A stretch of 14,983 nt of DNA from an uncultured Collinsella sp. (GTDB lineage: Bacteria; Actinomycetota; Coriobacteriia; Coriobacteriales; Coriobacteriaceae), in contig URTZ01000033.1 of assembly GCA_900550825.1 (NCBI GenBank), positions 1 through 14,983 of the forward strand. Reading direction: 5' to 3'. Positions 1 to 4,561 of the stretch are shown in pieces. A program made the translations under genes and the position numbers. Below the pieces are notes generated by a model, which saw nothing but the letters and a program-made list of their open reading frames with translations, was not told where the DNA came from and did not search any database. The first letter of the stretch is position 1; every line of letters starts with the position of its first letter.

Positions 1-535
1 TATGGAATTCCCGTCCAGCCGGGTGGTGGTGAACCTCGCCCCTGCCGACACCAAAAAGACCGGCGCCATCTACGACCTGCCCATCCTGGTGGGAATCCTC
101 TGCTCCACCGGGGCGCTGCCGTCCCTGCCCGAGGGACTGGCCCTGGTGGGAGAACTCTCGCTGGACGGGCACCTGCGCCCGGTGAACGGAATCCTCTCGA
201 TGGTGGCGGATGCCCGGCGGCGGGGACTGCCCGGCATCATAATCCCCCGGGCCAATGCCGCTGAGGGAGCGGTGTTCCCCGACTTCCCGGTCTATGCCGC
301 CGACTCGGTGGAGGAGGTACTGCGGCACCTCCGGGGCGAGGAGATCCTGCCGCTGGTGCGTGAGCTGTTCGAGTTTGTCGCCGGCTTTGAGGGCGATGTC
401 CCCGGTGCCGCTCCCGAGGAGTGCGGTAACTACCTGGACCAGAACCTCCCCATGGCCAACTGGCTTGCGCGCCGCTACCTCGACCGCGACCTGGCCGATA
501 TCGACGAGAAGCACCTGCACTATCAGCAGGCGTAA
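1..535 (+). CDS. Chimeric ORF: ChlI (YifB/ComM N-terminal) domain joined to LuxS C-terminus, 5'-partial
   Basis: The frame is already open at the left edge; the first in-window ATG (base 2) lies inside a domain, so the true start is missing. Residues 1-~112, counted from that ATG, match the ChlI-like N-terminal domain of YifB/ComM Mg-chelatase-related AAA proteins: NLAPAD, a KTGAIYDLPI segment and the GELSLDGHLRPV block. The ATPase domain that should follow is absent. From about residue 114 (EILPLVRELFEFV) to the stop the sequence is the last ~63 residues of S-ribosylhomocysteine lyase LuxS, with ECGNYLDQNLPMA, whose Cys141 corresponds to the LuxS metal-ligand cysteine. The LuxS N-terminal HxxEH metal site is missing, so lyase activity is not expected. 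Codon use changes at the join: 7 of 8 Arg codons are CGG before it, 0 of 4 after; GGA is frequent for Gly before, unused after. Either an assembly join or a recombination product. Family calls are from memory. Confidence 0.8.
   Translation, partial: MEFPSSRVVVNLAPADTKKTGAIYDLPILVGILCSTGALPSLPEGLALVGELSLDGHLRPVNGILSMVADARRRGLPGIIIPRANAAEGAVFPDFPVYAADSVEEVLRHLRGEEILPLVRELFEFVAGFEGDVPGAAPEECGNYLDQNLPMANWLARRYLDRDLADIDEKHLHYQQA
341..535 (+). pseudogene. luxS: C-terminal fragment of luxS (3' part of the chimeric ORF)
   Basis: This stretch encodes about the last 63 residues of LuxS, an enzyme of ~155-160 residues that cleaves S-ribosylhomocysteine to homocysteine and the AI-2 precursor in the activated methyl cycle. 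The PLVRELFEF segment, FEGDVPGA and ECGNYLDQNLPMA are in the expected order and end about 35 residues after the Cys, as in the family. Codon choice agrees with the rest of the window and a good terminator follows, so this part looks native and the ChlI part upstream looks foreign. The exact junction cannot be fixed by eye and lies around bases 332-352. Confidence 0.78.
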
Positions 536-544
536 GGGCTTTAT

Positions 545-575
545 CGCCCAAAACGCGCGCATTGGGCGCCTTTTT
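545..575 (+). terminator. Rho-independent terminator after the luxS end
   Basis: A 7-bp perfect stem (CGCCCAA at 545-551, TTGGGCG at 562-568) with a 10-nt loop is followed by CC and five T (571-575). It sits 10 bases after the stop of the chimeric frame and before the next promoter region, so it insulates the DUF4867 gene. Confidence 0.75.
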
Positions 576-596
576 GCTGAGTGGTCGGGACGAGTG

Positions 597-632
597 TTTA
601 AAATCGCTTATGTTTGTTCTAGAATGTTCATA
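597..632 (+). promoter_or_regulatory. Candidate promoter with overlapping dyad operator for the DUF4867 gene
   Basis: TTTAAA at 597-602 (4/6 to the sigma-70 -35 box) and TAGAAT at 620-625 (5/6 to -10) are 17 bp apart. A 24-bp imperfect dyad, TATGTTTGTTCT (609-620) with AGAATGTTCATA (621-632), is centred on TTCTAGAA and covers the -10; 8 of 12 half-site positions are symmetric. This is the arrangement of a repressor site, but no specific regulator is identifiable. Confidence 0.4.
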
Positions 633-659
633 CTGTCACATAAACGAACAGGAGTGAAC

Positions 660-1304
660 ATGCATATCTACTCTGTCAACGATCCCGAGTTCAAATCCTA
701 TGGCAACGTTTGGGATGACGTTCCGTCCGAGCTCATGTCGCCCGTGCTCGAGGCACTTGCCTCCACGCCCATCCCCGAGGGCAGCAAGTATGTGGCCTCC
801 GCGCCCGAGCTCGAGGGTGTCATGGATGCCGATAAGCTGGGCTTTCTCATGTTTGGCGGTCGTCCCTTCCAGCTGGGCTGGTGCAACGGCCACAACACGC
901 GTCTCAACTGCCTGGAGTACCACCGCGCGAGCGAGTTCAACCTGGGCGCCCGCGACTTTATCCTGCTCGTGGCGCATCGCTGGGAGATCGAGGACGGCAA
1001 GCTCGATACCGCGTGCGTCAAGGCGTTCCGCGTGCCGGCCGGCACGCTTGTTGAGGTTTTCAACACCACGCTTCACTACACGCCCTGCATGGTCGACGAC
1101 GGCGGCTTCCAGGTGATGGTGGCGCTGCCCGCCGGCACCAACGGCCCGCGCCCCGAGGCTGCAGCCGACATGCCCACGGCTGGCGACAGCTACTGCTACT
1201 GGAAGGCCGACAAGTGGGTTCTCTGCCATGCTGACAGCCCCAAGGCTGCCGAGGGCGGCTACGTAGGTCTCATCGGCAAGAACCTCGACATCGCCGTGGA
1301 CTAG
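660..1304 (+). CDS. DUF4867 family protein (cupin-like)
   Basis: A 214-residue soluble protein. The start is the ATG at 660, preceded by AGGAG at 650-654 with a 5-nt spacer; the same frame stays open further upstream but without a start of comparable quality, and extending it would cross the terminator. I recognise it from memory as DUF4867: the IYSV..PEFKSYG opening, GGRPFQLGWCNGHN, LNCLEYHRASEFNLG and VPAGTLVEVFNTTLHYTPC blocks are typical. His78, Glu86, His88 and His139 are spaced like cupin-type metal ligands, which is inference. Members often lie near tagatose/galactitol sugar genes in Firmicutes, but the enzymatic role is not established. There is no signal peptide or TM segment. The gene is monocistronic, terminates into the stem-loop repeats at 1313-1415, and faces the ATPase gene. 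A decayed copy of its 3' tail occurs at 2593-2645. Confidence 0.82.
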   Translation: MHIYSVNDPEFKSYGNVWDDVPSELMSPVLEALASTPIPEGSKYVASAPELEGVMDADKLGFLMFGGRPFQLGWCNGHNTRLNCLEYHRASEFNLGARDFILLVAHRWEIEDGKLDTACVKAFRVPAGTLVEVFNTTLHYTPCMVDDGGFQVMVALPAGTNGPRPEAAADMPTAGDSYCYWKADKWVLCHADSPKAAEGGYVGLIGKNLDIAVD

Positions 1305-1373
1305 AATCTTCCGTCTCGATCTGTAACATCTAGCGGGCTAAATCGTCTCTACCTGTTACAGATCGAGACAAAC
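1251..1373. repeat. Direct repeat, left copy (DUF4867 tail plus stem-loop A)
   Basis: This 123-bp stretch runs from Glu198 of the DUF4867 gene through its stop codon to the end of the first stem-loop. It recurs with one base deleted and scattered substitutions at 2593-2714; the non-coding portion is nearly identical over about 50 bp. The two copies bracket the ATPase gene. Confidence 0.85.
1313..1369. repeat. Stem-loop repeat A, copy 1
   Basis: Perfect 16-bp inverted repeat: GTCTCGATCTGTAACA at 1313-1328 and its reverse complement at 1354-1369, with a 25-nt loop. It begins 9 bases after the DUF4867 stop. No T run follows on the plus strand, so it is not a classic intrinsic terminator, although a stem this long could still stop convergent transcription. 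Copies 2 and 3 are at 2654-2710 and 2735-2789. Confidence 0.9.
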
Positions 1374-1382
1374 GGGCCCAAA

Positions 1383-1415
1383 CCACCACAAAGGTGCCTG
1401 TCCCCATTGCGGTGG
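1383..1415. repeat. Stem-loop repeat B, copy 1 (GGTGCCTGTCCCC core)
   Basis: CCACCACAA (1383-1391) pairs with TTGCGGTGG (1407-1415) at 8 of 9 positions. The loop contains the core GGTGCCTGTCCCC, which recurs at 2814-2826. It ends 5 bases before the last base of the ATPase gene and, read on the minus strand, is followed by TTTGGG, so it may act as that gene's terminator. Confidence 0.75.
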
Positions 1416-1419
1416 CTGC

Positions 1420-2526
1420 CTAGAGTTGGCTGCGCAGATAGTCAGCCATATATGGAACGGCGAAACGCACGTAACCGCGGCGCGCCTGCTCGATAACGCC
1501 GGCGTCGATGAGGCGCCGGCGATACTTTTGCGCATAGTCGGGTGTGACTGACATACGTTTCGCTACATCGGAAATGCGCGAAACGGCGTCTTCGTCATCA
1601 GTCATTGCGTCGAGAAACGCGACGTCTTGGTCCGATAGCGCGGCGAGCGTCGTTTCACAAACATCGTTTTCGAAATCGGCTTTTGACGCTTCGATAGCTC
1701 CGTCGACTTGCTCTGGCGTTACGTGTTCTCCTGTCTTGCAGCGATTGCCGATGTTATAGCCGATGAGCTGCAGCATATAGGGCGAGCCTTGGGTTGCGCG
1801 AGCGGCACGGAGGCGAAGATCGCCTGGAATATCAAGGTCGAGCTCTTCGAAAGCCCGCTGATAATAGGCATCGACATCTCCGACTGAAAGCGGTTCGAGC
1901 GTGACCTTGCGAGCGCGGTTGAGAAATGTCAGCACGCGGTCATTGAGCGTTGCACAGACGGCTCCCGGGAGACCTGCCATAACAAGCGCGACGTTGAGTC
2001 CCTCACCGACCAGCTCTTGATAGGCGGTGACGAGCTGTCTAATCTCAGGTGAATTAGCTTGGAGCTCATCGATAAGGATGAGGATGCCGTGCCCCTGCTC
2101 GGTCAGCTTGCGCGCCAGCTGCGTGAGTTTGAACTGGAAACTCTTGGTCTCCTGCACATCGCGTGTGAACTCGAGACCGGCTGAGAAGCCGAAGACGCTC
2201 AAGCTACCGCCAGAAAGTTTGGGGAGATGACGCTTGCTGACATAAGGCTCGCCTGCTTCTTGGATTTTTTCAACAATGCGCTCAAGCATATCTTCGGAGG
2301 CTACGGTGGGTGTGGCGACAACAAAACCGAGCTTGCGTGCGCGGTCGGCAAGTTCCCACAGAAGAACCGTCTGGCCGCTGCCTCGCTGGCCGAGCATGAG
2401 CATGGCTCGGTCTCGATTGCCCGGCTCCTGCTCAAGACCGGAGATGAATGTCGAAATCACGTTCCCGCGACCCACCAGATAGGACGGGCGATTTCCAAAT
2501 GAGGGGGAGAAGATGGTTTCAGTCAT
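1420..2526 (-). CDS. AAA-type ATP-binding protein with altered Walker A (Lys to Gln) and C-terminal winged helix
   Basis: A 368-residue P-loop ATPase of the AAA_16/ORC-like type. The start at 2526 has AAAGGAG at 2531-2537. The Walker A loop is GQRGSGQT at residues 46-53: the invariant lysine is Gln52 (codon CAG, bases 2373-2371). Walker B is intact (ILILIDEL, 148-155, Asp153/Glu154). A VMAGLP sensor-like segment lies at 182-187 and a helical lid follows. Residues ~295-365 look like a winged-helix DNA-binding domain, ending FAVPYMADYLR. Proteins of this family occur singly in many actinobacteria and their function is unknown to me; nucleic-acid-linked switching is inference. Base composition and codon choice look less GC-biased than in the neighbours, by eye. 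With the flanking direct repeats this suggests acquisition. It is convergent with the DUF4867 gene and divergent from the GH1 gene. Confidence 0.8.
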   Translation of the reverse strand: MTETIFSPSFGNRPSYLVGRGNVISTFISGLEQEPGNRDRAMLMLGQRGSGQTVLLWELADRARKLGFVVATPTVASEDMLERIVEKIQEAGEPYVSKRHLPKLSGGSLSVFGFSAGLEFTRDVQETKSFQFKLTQLARKLTEQGHGILILIDELQANSPEIRQLVTAYQELVGEGLNVALVMAGLPGAVCATLNDRVLTFLNRARKVTLEPLSVGDVDAYYQRAFEELDLDIPGDLRLRAARATQGSPYMLQLIGYNIGNRCKTGEHVTPEQVDGAIEASKADFENDVCETTLAALSDQDVAFLDAMTDDEDAVSRISDVAKRMSVTPDYAQKYRRRLIDAGVIEQARRGYVRFAVPYMADYLRSQL

Positions 2527-2549
2527 AAGTCTCCTTTCCTTTTTTTCCT

Positions 2550-2578
2550 ATTTTTTCCTTTCTTTCCTATTCAGTCAA
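2550..2578 (-). promoter_or_regulatory. Candidate promoter of the ATPase gene
   Basis: On the minus strand, TTGACT (bases 2578-2573; 5/6 to -35) and AAAAAT (2555-2550; 4/6 to -10) are separated by 17 bp. The leader from there to the start codon is almost pure purine (A/G), unusual in this GC-rich DNA, and ends in the ribosome binding site. Confidence 0.4.
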
Positions 2579-2592
2579 ATGAATTGCTGAGC

Positions 2593-2645
2593 GAAGGCGG
2601 TTACGTAGGCCTCGTCGGCAAAACCTCGGCATCACCTGCGACTAG
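2593..2645 (+). pseudogene. Decayed 3' remnant of a DUF4867 gene
   Basis: These 53 bases align with codons 198-214 and the stop of the intact gene at 660-1304. The frame reads EGGYVGLVGK, then a one-base deletion breaks it before the aligned TAG at 2643-2645. Several differences are third-position changes (GGC/GGT, GGT/GGC, AAG/AAA), so the copy was a diverged, once-selected gene or allele and not a fresh duplication. Nothing of the rest of the gene is visible upstream; the ATPase promoter region starts there. Confidence 0.72.
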
Positions 2646-2653
2646 AATCTTCT

Positions 2654-2710
2654 GTCTCGATCTGTAACATCTAGCGGGCTAAATCGTCTCTACCTGTTAC
2701 AGATTTAGAC
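2654..2710. repeat. Stem-loop repeat A, copy 2 (imperfect)
   Basis: The left arm GTCTCGATCTGTAACA (2654-2669) is unchanged; the right arm TGTTACAGATTTAGAC (2695-2710) has two changes, giving 14 of 16 pairs. The loop is identical to copy 1. No repeat B follows it. Confidence 0.85.
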
Positions 2711-2734
2711 AAACTGCAGAAGCTGACCGAACAA

Positions 2735-2789
2735 TCTCGATCTGTAACATCAGGCCCGGTTTTGGCTGCCTACCTGTTACAGATCGAGA
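2735..2789. repeat. Stem-loop repeat A, copy 3
   Basis: TCTCGATCTGTAACA (2735-2749) pairs perfectly over 15 bp with 2775-2789. The loop differs in sequence from copies 1 and 2 while the arms are conserved, which implies selection on, or mobility of, the stem. Confidence 0.88.
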
Positions 2790-2804
2790 CAAACCGCCCC
2801 CAAC

Positions 2805-2835
2805 CGCCACAAAGGTGCCTGTCCCCTTTGTGGTG
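2805..2835. repeat. Stem-loop repeat B, copy 2
   Basis: CGCCACAAAGG (2805-2815) pairs with CCTTTGTGGTG (2825-2835) at 10 of 11 positions. It has the same GGTGCCTGTCCCC core and the same position after repeat A as at 1383-1415, so A and B form one composite unit. Between this element and the GH1 promoter (2836-2922) I see nothing else. Confidence 0.78.
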
Positions 2836-2922
2836 ATTGGCAGGCGGGTATCAAAAAGTGTCAGACGGGGCGGCTGTCGAGCACCTGCGTGCGAAAAGAA
2901 GTATCGGCCTACGTCGTTGCCG

Positions 2923-2970
2923 TTGAGCGACGCGTTGTTTGTAGGGATACTGAAACCACGACAAACAGCG
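2923..2970 (+). promoter_or_regulatory. Candidate promoter and inverted-repeat operator of the GH1 gene
   Basis: TTGAGC (2923-2928; 4/6) and GATACT (2946-2951; 4/6) are 17 bp apart. An inverted repeat, CGTTGTTTGT (2933-2942) and ACAAACAGCG (2961-2970), matches at 9 of 10 positions and brackets the -10, as a repressor site would. The ribosome binding site AAAGGA is at 2975-2980. Confidence 0.42.
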
Positions 2971-2987
2971 TGCGAAAGGATTGATGC

Positions 2988-4418
2988 ATGGCTTTCCGTA
3001 ATGACTTCCTGTGGGGCGGCGCGACGGCTGCCAACCAGTGCGAGGGCGCCTACGACGTGGACGGCCGCGGCCTGGCCAACGTGGACGTGGCTCCGCACGG
3101 CCCCGAGCGCTATGCGGTGGTCTCCGGCCAGCGCAAGATGCTCGACTTCGAGGACGGCTATTACTATCCCGCGCAGACCGGCATCGATTTCTATCACCAC
3201 TACAAGGAGGACATCGCCCTCTTTGCCGAGATGGGCTTTAAGACCTTCCGTATGAGCCTGGCTTGGACCCGCATCTTCCCCAACGGTGACGAGGCCGAGC
3301 CCAACGAGGCTGGCCTGGCCTTCTACGAGGACGTATTCCGCGAGTGCCAGGCGCACGGCATCGAGCCGCTCGTGACCATCACGCACTTCGACTGCCCGAT
3401 TCACCTCATCAAGGAGTACGGCGGCTGGCGCAACCGCAAGCTCATCGACTTCTACAAGAACCTCGCGACCACGATCTTCACCCGCTACAAGGGTCTGGTG
3501 AAGTACTGGCTTACCTTTAACGAGATCAATATGATCCTGCACCTGCCGTTTATGGGTGCCGGTCTGGTCTTTGAGGAGGGCGAGAACAAGGAGGCCGTCG
3601 AGTACCTGGCCGCCCACAACGAGCTCGTCGCCAGCGCTTGGGCAACCAAGATCGCTCACGAGATCGATCCTGAGGTCAAGATTGGCTGCATGCTCGCCGC
3701 AGGTAGCTACTACCCCTACAGCTGCCGTCCGGGCGATGTGCGCCAGGCGCAGCTCGACAATCAGGACAATTACTTCTTCGTCGACGTTCAGAGCCGTGGC
3801 TACTACCCGGCCTATGCCGTCAAGAAGCTCGAGCGTCTGGGCATCGATGTGGGCATGACCGACGAGGACCGCGAGATCCTAGCCGCCAACACCGTCGACT
3901 TCATCAGCTTTAGCTACTACAGCACCCGCTGCTCTGCCGGTGCCGACAACCCCGATGTCGAGCGTACCCAGGGCAACGCCTTCGCCGGCGCCAAGAACCC
4001 CTACCTGCAGGAGAGCCAGTGGGGCTGGGCCATCGATCCGCTTGGCTTCCGTATTACGCTCAACGACCTGTACGACCGTTATCAGAAGCCGCTGTTTGTG
4101 GTTGAGAACGGTCTGGGCGCCAAGGATGTTGTCGAAGAGGACGGTTCCATCAACGACGACTACCGTATCGACTACCTGCGCCAGCATATTGCCGCGATGC
4201 GCGACGCGGTGACCGAGGACGGCGTTGACCTGCTGGGCTACACCACCTGGGGCCCGATCGACCTGGTGTCTGCCGGCACGGGCGAGATGTCCAAGCGCTA
4301 CGGCTTTATCTATGTGGACCGCGACGATGCCGGCAACGGTACCCTCAAGCGTTCCAAGAAGAAGAGCTTTGACTGGTACAAGCACGTCATTGAAACGAAT
4401 GGTGAGGACCTGTCCTAA
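2988..4418 (+). CDS. 6-phospho-beta-glucosidase, glycoside hydrolase family 1
   Basis: A 476-residue cytoplasmic GH1 enzyme, full length for the family, that hydrolyses 6-phospho-beta-glucosides delivered by PTS uptake to glucose 6-phosphate and an aglycone or sugar. The N-terminus FRNDFLWGGATAANQCEGAY is the GH1 signature. The acid/base is Glu179 in TFNEIN and the nucleophile is Glu373 in VVENGLG. Ser435, Lys436 and Tyr438 in MSKRYGFIYVDRDD match the phosphate-binding S-K-Y set of 6-phospho enzymes. The tail KKSFDWYK is typical of the BglA-like subgroup. The ATG at 2988 is chosen because AAAGGA lies 7 nt upstream; an out-of-frame ATG at 2984 is ignored. It is flanked by its own candidate operator and a strong hairpin, with no PTS gene beside it, so its substrate transporter must be elsewhere. 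I give no symbol because bglA-type genes are usually multicopy. Confidence 0.93.
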   Translation: MAFRNDFLWGGATAANQCEGAYDVDGRGLANVDVAPHGPERYAVVSGQRKMLDFEDGYYYPAQTGIDFYHHYKEDIALFAEMGFKTFRMSLAWTRIFPNGDEAEPNEAGLAFYEDVFRECQAHGIEPLVTITHFDCPIHLIKEYGGWRNRKLIDFYKNLATTIFTRYKGLVKYWLTFNEINMILHLPFMGAGLVFEEGENKEAVEYLAAHNELVASAWATKIAHEIDPEVKIGCMLAAGSYYPYSCRPGDVRQAQLDNQDNYFFVDVQSRGYYPAYAVKKLERLGIDVGMTDEDREILAANTVDFISFSYYSTRCSAGADNPDVERTQGNAFAGAKNPYLQESQWGWAIDPLGFRITLNDLYDRYQKPLFVVENGLGAKDVVEEDGSINDDYRIDYLRQHIAAMRDAVTEDGVDLLGYTTWGPIDLVSAGTGEMSKRYGFIYVDRDDAGNGTLKRSKKKSFDWYKHVIETNGEDLS

Positions 4419-4454
4419 GGAAGCTGAGACACTCAACCTTATAGTCTCCTAACC

Positions 4455-4493
4455 AAGGCGCCCGGCGAGCAGTTAATGCTTGCCGGGTGCCTT
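4455..4493 (+). terminator. Strong hairpin terminator after the GH1 gene
   Basis: A 17-bp arm at 4455-4471 pairs with 4477-4493 (15 of 17) around a 5-nt loop; the core is CCCGGC/GCCGGG. Only CTT then GCCG follows, so the T run is poor, but stem stability and location 37 bases after the stop support termination. Confidence 0.65.
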
Positions 4494-4545
4494 GCCGTCT
4501 GCGGATTTTGGGACATGCGGCCCGCTTTTTCGACCCATCTGTCGG

Positions 4546-4561
4546 TACACTAAAAGCACTA
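4546..4561 (+). promoter_or_regulatory. Candidate promoter giving a leaderless transcript for the sensor operon
   Basis: TACACT at 4546-4551 is a good -10 box; the expected transcript start is within 2-3 bases of the ATG at 4561. No Shine-Dalgarno precedes that ATG (AAAAGCACT), and no clear -35 is seen. Leaderless starts are common in actinobacteria, so this combination is plausible. Confidence 0.35.

Larger units (their letters stand above)
2593..2714. repeat. Direct repeat, right copy
   Basis: Right partner of 1251-1373, 122 bp, comprising the DUF4867 remnant and stem-loop A copy 2. Together the copies flank the ATPase gene in direct orientation. Confidence 0.85.

Noticed and set aside
255..659. 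Upstream extension of the DUF4867 frame
   Set aside because: It overlaps the ChlI-LuxS frame in another register and crosses the terminator at 545-575; the ATG at 660 has a proper ribosome binding site and matches the family's N-terminus.
1313..2789. The three A repeats considered as a CRISPR array
   Set aside because: The units are themselves palindromes with 25-nt loops, two copies share the same loop, spacing is irregular, a gene lies between copies and no cas gene is present.
2697..3659. Minus-strand frame opposite the GH1 gene and repeat region
   Set aside because: Antisense of an unmistakable GH1 enzyme, and it runs through the stem-loop repeats; Val/Leu/Asp-rich with no recognisable family.
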